A stretch of DNA of 30,820 nucleotides from the IMG/VR virus record IMGVR_UViG_3300006071_000059, positions 1 through 30,820 of that record, one strand, 5' to 3'. Position numbers and translations under genes: made by a program. The notes beneath the pieces were generated by a model that did no database searches, had not been told where the DNA came from, and saw only the letters and a program-made list of their open reading frames with translations. The stretch is from a virus. Below are positions 19,264 through 26,348 of this stretch, piece by piece; position 1 is the first letter of the stretch, and each line of letters starts with the position of its first letter.

Positions 19264-21735
19264 TTAGTTAGTTATATTGCATAAGTTAGGCGTAATACTA
19301 TCGCTAGACGTTCCTAATTGAACCGTAAAAAATAAATACAAAGTGTTAGCGGTGTTATAAGCGGTCGAACCTAATGAACCTCCAATTGTAACAACGTCTG
19401 TAGCGGAACTTAATGCAAATGGATAACCGTATAAATTGCCACCATTTAAAGAAAATGAACGTGATAATAAATTCACGTTAGCAGTTGATGTTGGTGCGAA
19501 AATTGCAATTTGTGTAGCTCCAGAAAGTGAGTTCGTAGTATTTATTTTCAATCGCATATTGACCGAACTCGTACCACTTGGTTTGTTTGCTCCAAACATA
19601 AACTTTAAAATATCGGTTGCGTTAAACGTACCCCCGTTAATAGTAGCAGAAGCTACAATTGTTTCACTAACAGAACCCGTTACCGCAGTTTGTGAAGTTG
19701 CAACGAATTTATAGGGAGTGAAATTCAATCCTATATCTGATAGGGTTAATGTTCTATTTGAACTTAAATCATAACCGTTGATTGTTCTAGTTGTAGGAAC
19801 TGCTGTAAAACCTAAAGATGCTTGCTTTCCGTTTAACTGCGTTTGAATGCTAGATGTTGCATCGTTATATGTATTTTGGTTTTCAGATTGGTATCTTTTT
19901 CCTGTACTATCTGATATATCAGCAGTTGTTAATATAACCGCACCCGTTTTGGTGTTAACTGAACTTACACCTGTTACAAGCGCACCAATATTACCTACTA
20001 TCTTCTGAATAGCTTGCAAAATAGTATCTGAACTACTAACCGCACCAGCACCGCTTGAAAATCCTGTAAGCGTGCTTGCGATTGTACGTGCATTTGTCCA
20101 CCATTTATTAGTAGGTGTTCCACTTTCTGCTATGTCGTCGGTTACCAAAGTAACATCAGTTGAAAGCGGCTTACTATTTACATTTCGTGTGTTTGGAACA
20201 GCTGTAAATCCAAGTGCATTTTGTTTCCCATTAAATGTATTCCAATCAGTTGCAGATAACCATCCATCTACAGAGGTTGTTGCTTGTCCTAAAAGGGTTT
20301 TAATCTTTGATGTATTGAAGTACGATACTATTGCACTCCAAACAGGAAATTTAATACTACTTCCACTATCGGAGGTTAATGTTGATTTGTTAGCGGTATC
20401 TTCAGGAACGTAATTAATATCATGGCTAATTAAATCCCAATTAGCAGAAGTTTGAGCAGGAGTGTCAACCAAAGCAATAATCAAATCACCACTTGTAACC
20501 GCAACCCCTCCCAATGTACCTGCAACTGAACAAATATAGTAATCAGCTTTTTTTATCGCTCCTGCAATTCCACTACCTCCCGTACTTGGAAATAAATTTG
20601 CAGAAGCATTATAACTTCCTCTATAATTTGAAAGTCCAATAACTGCATTATTGATAGCATTACTTACCGCTTGCGTTGTTGGATAAAGCGTATTATTCAG
20701 GGTAGTTAAATCTGTAGCTTTATTAGCAACATTTTCAGGCGTAAAACCTAAAGCACTTTGCTTACCATTCCAAGTTGCTTTTTCAGCAGTTGAAACACTT
20801 TGGTCAATAGAAGCTACTTTGGTTATTTCAGCACTTGTAATTAGCCTTGAACCCGTAGCCAATAACGTAGCTAATCCACTTGCAGCACCATCATAAGCGA
20901 TTTTTAAAGCATCAGTTAAATCATTTTTTGTTAGTGAATATCCATTTACTTTATCTACTTTGGTTGTAATTAATGATGCCACAGCAGAAGCAAAATCTGA
21001 TATGGTCGATGATAGTTGTGTACCCGTATGATTTGCTCTGCTTAATAAAGTAGCATCTGAACTATTGGCTGTTGCTCCCGAAGCTATACCTGCTAATTTG
21101 GTTTTTTCAGCAGTAGAATAATCCTCTGTTGATAGTTGTTTTCCCGAAACTTTGTCAACTTTATTTGCCAAAGCGGTTACGTTTCCACTATTATCAAAAT
21201 TAGTAACGGTTGATAATCTAGTTATTTCAGTATCTAAAATAAGTGATTTTCCTGATTCTTTATCAACTTTCCCACTAATATCATTAACATAGCCACTATC
21301 ATTTGTCAAATCGCTTGTTTTCGTAGGTATCGTTGGCTTATTCAATATTTCAGTATCCCCACTTGTAGCGTTCCAATCAGCATTTACGTTTTTTTCAGCA
21401 TCTATTGGAGCAAATTCAGTAGGTACATTATCGAGTTTGGTTTTCTCTTCGGTAGTGAAATCTTCGGTTGATAATCCCTTTCCTGCAACTACATCTACCT
21501 TAACATCTAAAGCATTTTGTAAATCTTCTTGATTTGTAATATCTCCCGTAATTCCACCCCAAGCACCACCACCCGTTCCATCAGCACCTTTCAAACTTGC
21601 CAACCATTCAGCTTGTGTACCACTAAAGCCATTTTTAACCGCTACAACATAAGCACTATCGCCAGGAACGCCCTCATAGATATTCATAGTGATTGGCTCT
21701 AATGTTTCCTCAATTGTTATGATTATTGTTTCCAT
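19264..21735 (-). CDS. Large fibre / receptor-binding protein
   Basis: This 823-residue protein is a trimeric fibre by composition. Residues 1-60 hold a short beta start and a collagen-like GVPGDSAYVV...GADGTGGG stretch. Repeats follow: GKGLSTEDFTTEEKTKL (85-101), GKQLSTEDYSTAEKTKL (198-214), VDKVNGYSLTKND (260-272) and three copies of NGKQ-x-x-LGFT (323-332, 502-511 and one further on). A YRGSYNASANLFPSTGG domain begins at 371. The last 160 residues are beta-rich (DILKFMFGANKPSGT, SRSFSLNGGNLYGYPF) and look like a tip domain. It probably binds the host surface. Because it follows the portal, it could be attached to the head rather than the tail. No enzyme motif is seen. Confidence 0.75.
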   Translation of the reverse strand: METIIITIEETLEPITMNIYEGVPGDSAYVVAVKNGFSGTQAEWLASLKGADGTGGGAWGGITGDITNQEDLQNALDVKVDVVAGKGLSTEDFTTEEKTKLDNVPTEFAPIDAEKNVNADWNATSGDTEILNKPTIPTKTSDLTNDSGYVNDISGKVDKESGKSLILDTEITRLSTVTNFDNSGNVTALANKVDKVSGKQLSTEDYSTAEKTKLAGIASGATANSSDATLLSRANHTGTQLSSTISDFASAVASLITTKVDKVNGYSLTKNDLTDALKIAYDGAASGLATLLATGSRLITSAEITKVASIDQSVSTAEKATWNGKQSALGFTPENVANKATDLTTLNNTLYPTTQAVSNAINNAVIGLSNYRGSYNASANLFPSTGGSGIAGAIKKADYYICSVAGTLGGVAVTSGDLIIALVDTPAQTSANWDLISHDINYVPEDTANKSTLTSDSGSSIKFPVWSAIVSYFNTSKIKTLLGQATTSVDGWLSATDWNTFNGKQNALGFTAVPNTRNVNSKPLSTDVTLVTDDIAESGTPTNKWWTNARTIASTLTGFSSGAGAVSSSDTILQAIQKIVGNIGALVTGVSSVNTKTGAVILTTADISDSTGKRYQSENQNTYNDATSSIQTQLNGKQASLGFTAVPTTRTINGYDLSSNRTLTLSDIGLNFTPYKFVATSQTAVTGSVSETIVASATINGGTFNATDILKFMFGANKPSGTSSVNMRLKINTTNSLSGATQIAIFAPTSTANVNLLSRSFSLNGGNLYGYPFALSSATDVVTIGGSLGSTAYNTANTLYLFFTVQLGTSSDSITPNLCNITN

Positions 21736-21736
21736 T

Positions 21737-22096
21737 TTACTGTGATACTACGTTTAAGATTTCCCATTCCAATTTGCAATAGGTTTGAATATTCTGATTT
21801 GGCAAAGTGATTTTTATATCCCCAATGTATTTGTATGCACCATAATTCATGTTTCTTGAAGCTAAAGTAATTTGATTTGTATCACTTACAATAGCTGTTC
21901 CATCACTTGTTTTGAACTCAAACACAGGATTTATTTGACTATAATTTAACTTGAACTGCACCAAAATAGCAGCATCAGTCAAATCAATAGGCGATACAAC
22001 CCCATCTACATTTTTGGTTAATATCAATACAAGTCCATCAAAGGTGTTTCCTTTGAATATAGAGGGTATTATCTTTGTTGGAATAGATGTTGTCAT
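21737..22096 (-). CDS. BppU-like beta-sandwich baseplate/fibre protein
   Basis: This 119-residue protein resembles the N-terminal domain of BppU-type baseplate proteins: KGNTFDGLVLILTKNVDGVV, then SPIDLTDAAILVQFKLNYSQ and a set of strands ending in KYIGDIKITLPNQNIQTYCK and LEWEILNV. The pattern 'I-D-L-T-D/G-A' followed by a beta sandwich is typical. It would anchor the fibre encoded next, whose ATG lies one base away. Placement between a CBM-like protein and the fibre supports a role in host attachment. Confidence 0.6.
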   Translation of the reverse strand: MTTSIPTKIIPSIFKGNTFDGLVLILTKNVDGVVSPIDLTDAAILVQFKLNYSQINPVFEFKTSDGTAIVSDTNQITLASRNMNYGAYKYIGDIKITLPNQNIQTYCKLEWEILNVVSQ

Positions 22097-22101
22097 AGCT
22101 T

Positions 22102-22590
22102 TTAGTTGTAAACTCGGATTTCTAATGTAGTATTATCTAATACACCATCTATAGTTGCCCCTGAATTTCTTGTGATTATTTGGGCAGATGAAACACCAAT
22201 AATAGCTGCATAAATTGTTCTTCCATTATTATCAAAACTATTAATTAAAATAGTTGATTTATTATTTATTAAAACATTACTTGAAAATGATATAGTATAT
22301 ATACCAACAGAAGCTCTATTAATATTACAAGTTGCTTCTAATGTATTTTCTAATTCTATTTTAGTAGGTGCGCTCGTACCTGTTTGAGTTAACAATGCTG
22401 AATAAACCTTATATGGTCTTTTATCCCAACTTATACAAATCCAATTAGAATCACTACTACTTGGCTCTGAATTAATCCCTGTAGTATTCTGCCAATCTAA
22501 ACCATTATGCGTAACAATAGCGTTAATTTTATAACGTCGTTTCGCATCCCAAGTATTATTACTATTTACGAGTTTTTGTTGTGTTTTCAT
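22102..22590 (-). CDS. Carbohydrate-binding-like adsorption protein
   Basis: This 162-residue protein has an N-terminal CBM5/12-like segment: TWDAKRRYKINAIVTHNGLD, then WQNTTGINSEPSSSDSNW (about residues 13-50). The Trp, Tyr, Gly-x-x-Trp and final Trp are spaced as in chitin-binding modules used on phage fibres. The C-terminal half is a beta-rich domain (GIYTISFSSNVLINNKSTIL, TRNSGATIDGVLDNTTLEIR). It likely binds glycans on the host and joins the BppU-like and fibre proteins. Its start overlaps the end of the portal gene by 29 bases. The second Met choice is not obvious, so the start is somewhat uncertain. Confidence 0.6.
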   Translation of the reverse strand: MKTQQKLVNSNNTWDAKRRYKINAIVTHNGLDWQNTTGINSEPSSSDSNWICISWDKRPYKVYSALLTQTGTSAPTKIELENTLEATCNINRASVGIYTISFSSNVLINNKSTILINSFDNNGRTIYAAIIGVSSAQIITRNSGATIDGVLDNTTLEIRVYN

Positions 22591-24241
22591 TTGGTTTTGA
22601 ATTTGAATTATTATTCGGTGCCATTGCTTGTTTTGGTAAATTGCTTACCGCTAATTGGTCAGGTGGTATCAATTTATTCTCTTCTTGACTTTTTAAGAAG
22701 TTTTCACTCCATTCGCCTGTTCCAAGTTGCTCCGTTGCTTGTTCTCTTGAAATAAGTGGTATCTCCCCATTTACCCCTAACATTTCTCTAATCGCTTTAA
22801 TCTCTTTTAAGGGGTCGATATGTGGCATATTTTTACCCGTAAATCGACATTGAGTATAACTTTCTGTTACCATCGGATTATCAATATTCTCAATGTAACC
22901 TTTAGCAACAATCTTTTTAGTCAATATTTGATGCTCCAACCATAATTTGTAAATAGGAACATAGAATTGATTTGCAAAGTTTTGTCTGTCAATAGAGATA
23001 AAGTACCCAAAACTATTTATCGCTGCTCTCGAAGCAGAATAATTGCTATTGAATTGTTGTTTTGCTACTTCGGGAGGAACATTAACACCACTAGACATAG
23101 AATCAAATACCGTATCATAAAATTGAGCAAAGTCAGTTTCTATACTGCTCTCAAATGCTTTCAAAGATGAACCTTGTGTCATATTGAAAGTTTGTCCTCC
23201 CGTAGTTTGTTGAATTTTAACCGCTAATCCATCGGTCAAAACCCTGTCTTGTCCTTCCTCATAAACTGGTGTTACAGATTCCCCACGTCTTTGTTTTATG
23301 ATTCTTTCAGTTGGACTTTCCCCCGTAGAAAATTCCTCATGCTCAATAGCGTAAACAATTTTTGCTCCTTGCTCTGCTTTTGTAACCGCTGCCTCAATGT
23401 ATCTATCTAGCTTGTTAATCTTCTCTAAAGATTGGCTCATTGAAGGGACTGCTCTCAAATGGTCAGGACTTAATTTATCCCCTGAAACTAACCAAGCTAA
23501 TGTCTTACCCGAATTTTCCCCAACAGCAGCAATACGCTCATAAGTATCAGGACCATCTTTGTGTCGTGTTCTTACATAAAACGCAACTATCTTTCCTGTT
23601 GTATCAACCTCAACACCTTGCTGAATGAAATTACCTATTTTAGTAGCATTCTCCCACTGATTATTATCGTAGTTTGGATTTTCAATAAATTCCCCTGAAA
23701 TAAATTGTACTGTTGGTCCTGAATCATCAAAACGTACTATAAGCAAATTATCCCCTCCTAAAAAAGCACCTTTATCAAAGTCTTGTGCTAATTCGTGAAG
23801 AGATTTTTGTTTAAGGTAATCCGCTTGTTTTGAGTTCGCCCAAATAGAGAAACGTTGTTCAACTAGCTTTTGGAAATTAGTGTATTCAGCATCAGTATTA
23901 TTAATTCCCTCCGAATTTAAAACTACTCTATTTGGCTCGGATTGTAGCTTTAATCCAGAACCTATTTTCCAATAGAAGTATTTAGAAGCTATCGTTTTGA
24001 AAGTATCTACTTTGGTATATGCATCGTAGGAGCGTATTCTCAAACGCAAATAGTCAGGAACACCTCTGATAATTGTACCAAGCTCTCCTAAATTCTTTTC
24101 TCCATCCCATTTTTTATTTAGGATTGGGTATGTATGTCCATAAACGATGTTGTCCTGATAAGATAAACTTCTTGGTTGCATCGAAGGAAGCGTACTACTT
24201 TCTTGCGTTTTTTCAAAAAAACTATATCCAAATATTTTCAT
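22562..24241 (-). CDS. Portal protein, lambda gpB type
   Basis: This 559-residue protein matches the lambda-type portal family: an N-terminal LRLRIRSYDAYTK segment, the GAFLGGDNLLIVRF strand region, the NSNYSASRAAINSFGYFI segment (lambda has a similar N-Y-S-S-x-R-A) and GKNMPHIDPLKEIKAIREML, close to the H-I-D-P-x-K-E-x-x-A motif of lambda portals. The C-terminal tail is Asn/Pro-rich and probably disordered. It forms the dodecameric ring through which DNA enters and leaves the head. The gpW-like gene lies 8 bases upstream. In lambda the portal is followed by the protease; here fibre genes follow instead. Confidence 0.9.
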   Translation of the reverse strand: MKIFGYSFFEKTQESSTLPSMQPRSLSYQDNIVYGHTYPILNKKWDGEKNLGELGTIIRGVPDYLRLRIRSYDAYTKVDTFKTIASKYFYWKIGSGLKLQSEPNRVVLNSEGINNTDAEYTNFQKLVEQRFSIWANSKQADYLKQKSLHELAQDFDKGAFLGGDNLLIVRFDDSGPTVQFISGEFIENPNYDNNQWENATKIGNFIQQGVEVDTTGKIVAFYVRTRHKDGPDTYERIAAVGENSGKTLAWLVSGDKLSPDHLRAVPSMSQSLEKINKLDRYIEAAVTKAEQGAKIVYAIEHEEFSTGESPTERIIKQRRGESVTPVYEEGQDRVLTDGLAVKIQQTTGGQTFNMTQGSSLKAFESSIETDFAQFYDTVFDSMSSGVNVPPEVAKQQFNSNYSASRAAINSFGYFISIDRQNFANQFYVPIYKLWLEHQILTKKIVAKGYIENIDNPMVTESYTQCRFTGKNMPHIDPLKEIKAIREMLGVNGEIPLISREQATEQLGTGEWSENFLKSQEENKLIPPDQLAVSNLPKQAMAPNNNSNSKPNENTTKTRK

Positions 24242-24249
24242 GTTGTATT

Positions 24250-24543
24250 TTATAAATTTCCTCCTGACAATCTAGTAACTCTACTATTGTATCGGTTAAT
24301 GTAATTCTGTCTTAAACGTTGTAAGCCTTCCATAGAAGATACTAAATCTTCTAATTTTCTGAAATTAGAACGCACCTTCATCTGTCCATCATCCAATTCA
24401 TATTGCACTAAATGTCCTGATTCTATACTTTTCATCATAGTAGATTCAAGTCCAGAAATCAATAAATCGTAAACAGCAACTTTATCAAGTAATTTGCACT
24501 TTTCCTCAAAGTAATGAGAAATAGTCATAAATTCATTATTCAT
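24250..24543 (-). CDS. gpW-like head-tail joining protein
   Basis: This 97-residue protein lies directly before the portal, as gpW does in lambda. Its C-terminal half has the gpW layout: LVQYELDDGQMKVRSN, then FRKLEDLVSSMEGLQRLRQN and a basic end. Lambda gpW (68 residues) has a similar strand followed by a helix of S-x-x-x-L-x-x-x-I type. The first 40 residues are helical and extra. It would fill the portal channel after packaging and offer a site for the tail connector. A second copy lies at 3120-3377. It is the first gene after leader B. Confidence 0.6.
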   Translation of the reverse strand: MNNEFMTISHYFEEKCKLLDKVAVYDLLISGLESTMMKSIESGHLVQYELDDGQMKVRSNFRKLEDLVSSMEGLQRLRQNYINRYNSRVTRLSGGNL

Positions 24544-24570
24544 ATCAATTCGTTTTAGCGTTAAAACAAA

Positions 24571-24606
24571 TAAAGGAACACCTACCCAAAAGCAAGTGTT
24601 CCTTTA
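24571..24606 (-). terminator. 11-bp hairpin in leader B, terminator-like
   Basis: Arms 24571-24581 and 24596-24606 are a perfect 11-bp inverted repeat (TAAAGGAACAC and complement) around a 14-base loop. The minus strand continues CCTTTATTTGTTTTAAC, a broken U-tract. It ends 27 bases before the gpW-like ATG. Like the matching hairpin at 2842-2886 it lies between promoter and first gene, so it may act as an attenuator. Confidence 0.6.
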
Positions 24607-24654
24607 CCCAAATTTTTGTTCGATGTTCTCACAACATTGAATTTTAATTCTCTA
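24571..24654 (-). ncRNA. Leader RNA B of the portal-fibre-lysis operon
   Basis: After the -7 element at 24655-24662 the minus strand has GAATTA, a 5-bp hairpin ATGTT-GTGAG-AACAT (24623-24637), an AAAAATTTGGG box and the 11-bp hairpin. Leader A at 2842-2942 has the same elements at the same spacing within one base. The stems differ in sequence but both pair, which is the pattern expected from selection on RNA structure. The role may be processive antitermination or attenuation of late genes. Confidence 0.55.
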
Positions 24655-24681
24655 CAAATATATATAATTTTTATTTACAAA
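24655..24681 (-). promoter_or_regulatory. Promoter of the portal-fibre-lysis operon
   Basis: The minus strand has a -7 TATATTTG (24655-24662) followed by TA. A TTTG (24678-24681), within the T tract of the preceding terminator, could serve as -33, but the spacer is 15 bases instead of the usual 19-21. The element and following bases are shared with the capsid operon promoter. Confidence 0.5.
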
Positions 24682-24710
24682 AAAGCCACTTGAATAAATC
24701 AAATGGCTTT
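24679..24710 (-). terminator. Strong terminator upstream of the portal operon
   Basis: AAAGCCACTTGA (24682-24693) pairs with TCAAATGGCTTT (24699-24710) over 12 positions with one G-U-type mismatch and a 5-base loop. A 6-base T tract follows on the minus strand. It separates the portal operon from anything started at 24751-24758 or read through from the terminase side. Confidence 0.82.
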
Positions 24711-24750
24711 CAGCAGAAAAACAAACAAACAAACATGAAAATAAGTGCTA

Positions 24751-24758
24751 CAAATATA
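24751..24758 (-). promoter_or_regulatory. Possible -7 element between two terminators
   Basis: The minus strand reads TATATTTG. It lies between the terminators at 24782-24811 and 24679-24710. A transcript from here would be about 65 bases and hold no gene. No -33 element is clear, so this may be chance in AT-rich DNA. Confidence 0.35.
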
Positions 24759-24781
24759 TCATTAATTTGTTAATAACATAA

Positions 24782-24811
24782 AAAAATCGATGCATCCCTA
24801 CACCGATTTTT
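24782..24811 (-). terminator. Terminator after the 65-residue gene
   Basis: AAAAATCG (24782-24789) and CGATTTTT (24804-24811) form a perfect 8-bp stem with a 14-base loop; a T-rich run follows on the minus strand. It lies 9 bases after the stop at 24820 and should end the transcript that carries the glycine-rich coiled-coil gene. Confidence 0.7.
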
Positions 24812-24819
24812 AATTTTCG

Positions 24820-25017
24820 CTAGACTATGTTAGCAGGATTAATTTGTTTTTCATTAAAAAAATCTTCAAGCATAGTGTAAGCAATAGCCAACTCCTTAAT
24901 ATAAGTTGGGTCTTTCTTTTTGCACTTGTGTTGCGCTACTTCAATTTGCTTGTGAATGACTTTTATGGCAGTCATGTCATTAAACTTTAACGGATATTTA
25001 GTAAAAAACGCTTCCAT
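24820..25017 (-). CDS. Unknown 65-residue helical protein
   Basis: No family is recognised. The protein is helical and basic (MTAIKVIHKQIEVAQHKCKK, then ELAIAYTMLEDFFNEKQ), with no membrane segment. It starts three bases after the glycine-rich coiled-coil gene and ends at a terminator, so the two are likely co-expressed and may bind each other. An internal Met at residue 15 could be an alternative start, but the upstream Met fits the spacing better. Confidence 0.6.
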   Translation of the reverse strand: MEAFFTKYPLKFNDMTAIKVIHKQIEVAQHKCKKKDPTYIKELAIAYTMLEDFFNEKQINPANIV

Positions 25018-25020
25018 GAC

Positions 25021-25764
25021 TTATACTTTTACATTGTTAGCAGTTGCAGTTTGACCACTTCCAACCATACTACCAAGATTGACAATGGAATTAGTTTGCT
25101 TGTTGATTTGGTCACCCAAGATTTGTAAAGCATTGGCAAATTGATTAGATTGTGTTTGTAATTGCGCTTGGAATTGATTTTGAGTTTGTTGATTAGTGTT
25201 TGTAATCGAAATCTCAACTTCTCTATTCTCACGCCCTCTTCTTTCAAGTTCTAACGCATCACGTAATGTTTGAATTTCAGCTTGAGTTAACAATGCTCTT
25301 GTTTTATCCCCATCTGAATTGATTGCCATCAACACTTGCGTATTTTGCGCATCTGTTTTTACTGAAAGCGCATTGATAGTACTCTGAATAGCATTTGTAC
25401 TTTCTAAAGTTGCTATTTTAGCCTCATAAAAGCTAGATAATGCAGTTTTAGTAGCTTCACAAATCGCTCCTTGAATACCTCTAAATTCATTTACAATACC
25501 CGCATTTGTTTGAGCAAGTGCGCCCTGTAATTCATTACCTAAAGCCTCTACCGTAGTATTAACTTCAGCAACATCTTTTCGTAATTCAGATACATTTTGT
25601 TCTGTTACGGTTGAACCTGAATCTGTGCCGCCACCTAATAAGCCACCATTACCATTTCGGAGTAATGCGCCTAAAATTAAACCTTCAAGGATTCCGCCTC
25701 CGCCAAATCCTCCTAATCCTGTACCGCCCATTACGTCGGTAGGTCCTGTCTGAATACCCATCAT
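25021..25764 (-). CDS. Gly-rich N-terminus plus coiled-coil protein, possible virion protein
   Basis: The chosen start at 25764 (MMGIQTGPTDVMGGTGLGGF) follows an A-rich leader. A longer frame from 25860 adds 32 basic-hydrophobic residues that occupy the region shared with the divergent regulator and is less likely. The 247-residue product has a Gly/Leu-rich first 50 residues (GGGGILEGLILGALLRNGNG), then about 150 residues of Gln/Asn/Ala-rich coiled coil (SELRKDVAEVNTTVEALGNE, then ELERRGRENREVEISITN). It has no catalytic motif. Such proteins in Bacteroidota phages near head genes may be minor virion or ejection proteins, but that is inference. It is divergent from the XRE gene. Confidence 0.65.
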   Translation of the reverse strand: MMGIQTGPTDVMGGTGLGGFGGGGILEGLILGALLRNGNGGLLGGGTDSGSTVTEQNVSELRKDVAEVNTTVEALGNELQGALAQTNAGIVNEFRGIQGAICEATKTALSSFYEAKIATLESTNAIQSTINALSVKTDAQNTQVLMAINSDGDKTRALLTQAEIQTLRDALELERRGRENREVEISITNTNQQTQNQFQAQLQTQSNQFANALQILGDQINKQTNSIVNLGSMVGSGQTATANNVKV

Positions 25765-25831
25765 TATTTTATTTTTAATTGTTAATAATGATACAATATT
25801 AAAGAGGATTAAAATCTTACCTGTAATCGTG

Positions 25832-25848
25832 AAATACTTGCGATATTT
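25832..25848. promoter_or_regulatory. Possible operator between divergent genes
   Basis: AAATA (25832-25836) and TATTT (25844-25848) form a short dyad with a 7-base centre CTTGCGA in the 108-base region between the XRE gene and the glycine-rich gene. Its length and place would suit an XRE dimer that represses one or both. Short dyads are frequent in AT-rich DNA, so this is weak. Confidence 0.3.
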
Positions 25849-25872
25849 GCCTAACAACAAACAAACTACAAA

Positions 25873-26103
25873 ATGATAACAAAACTAAACTCCAAGTTAA
25901 GCGATGTATTATTTATCATCGGTAAAAAAGTGAAAGAAGGAAGAGGTAAAAAGAGTTTTACGCAACAAGACTTAGCGTTTTACTCTGAAACAGAACGCTC
26001 AACCATTAGTAGGATTGAGCGTTTTAATTATGAGAATATCAGTATAAGGACTTTGCTTAAAATAGCAATTATTCTGGAAATAAATCTACATGAGTTTTTT
26101 TAG
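25873..26103 (+). CDS. XRE-family transcription regulator
   Basis: This 76-residue protein is a single XRE/Cro-type HTH domain: KKVKEGRGKKSFTQQDLAFY, then SETERSTISRIERFNYENIS and a third helix IRTLLKIAIILEINLHEFF. The recognition helix is ERSTISRIER. Bacteroidota XRE proteins share the S-x-I-E-R...N-I-S-I-x-T-L-x-K-I-A pattern. It has no ligand domain. It is the only plus-strand gene and is divergent from the glycine-rich gene and convergent with the gene cluster after the terminase. It may be a repressor of the divergent gene or a moron expressed apart from the phage programme. Confidence 0.85.
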   Translation: MITKLNSKLSDVLFIIGKKVKEGRGKKSFTQQDLAFYSETERSTISRIERFNYENISIRTLLKIAIILEINLHEFF

Positions 26104-26168
26104 AATTCAAGAATGTATCCTGCAATAATCCATTTTCCGTAATGGTATTTGTAGTATGGTGTTTTCAT
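26100..26168 (-). CDS. Possible 22-residue peptide
   Basis: An ATG at 26168 overlaps the stop of the small membrane gene as ATGA and opens MKTPYYKYHYGKWIIAGYIL to a TAA at 26100, ending four bases inside the XRE gene on the other strand. Coupling suggests it could be translated. The length is too small to judge by composition, so confidence is low. Confidence 0.22.
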   Translation of the reverse strand: MKTPYYKYHYGKWIIAGYILEF

Positions 26169-26344
26169 TGTTTTGGCTTTCTAGTATTAATCTCAATATC
26201 CATCAATTCCGTGTAGAAGTATGATAAGATAAGTGGAATTGCCATATTGTGTTCCTCAATGTAATTTCCATACAATAGAAGATAGTAAAAGAGAATTAAA
26301 TAAGCTAATCTAACTAATATATCTTTTAAAAGTTTTTTCCACAT
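26165..26344 (-). CDS. Small membrane protein
   Basis: I start at the Met at 26344 (MWKKLLKDILVRLAYLILFY), four bases after the upstream stop; a longer frame overlaps that gene by 29 bases. The 59-residue product has a basic start, one clear membrane segment (about residues 10-30) and a weaker second (NMAIPLILSYFYTELMDI). Its ATGA stop overlap with a possible 22-residue peptide suggests coupling. Function is unknown. Confidence 0.5.
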   Translation of the reverse strand: MWKKLLKDILVRLAYLILFYYLLLYGNYIEEHNMAIPLILSYFYTELMDIEINTRKPKQ

Positions 26345-26348
26345 AGCT

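Noticed and set aside
20072-20413. Plus-strand open frame of 113 codons
   Set aside because: It lies fully opposite the fibre gene, whose repeats and composition are clearly protein-like. The plus-strand frame has no domain or leader signals.
19264-21735. Repeats in the fibre gene as a CRISPR or tandem DNA repeat
   Set aside because: The repeated protein motifs (NGKQ..LGFT, LSTED) are irregularly spaced and diverged at DNA level. They are protein repeats.
25029-25247. Second minus-strand frame inside the glycine-rich coiled-coil gene
   Set aside because: It lies in another frame of a gene with a good start and coiled-coil signal. The alternative is Lys/Leu-rich with no spacing logic.
25765-25860. 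Upstream extension of the glycine-rich gene by 32 codons
   Set aside because: The extension is basic and hydrophobic and occupies the divergent promoter region. The double Met at 25764/25761 has a better A-rich leader.
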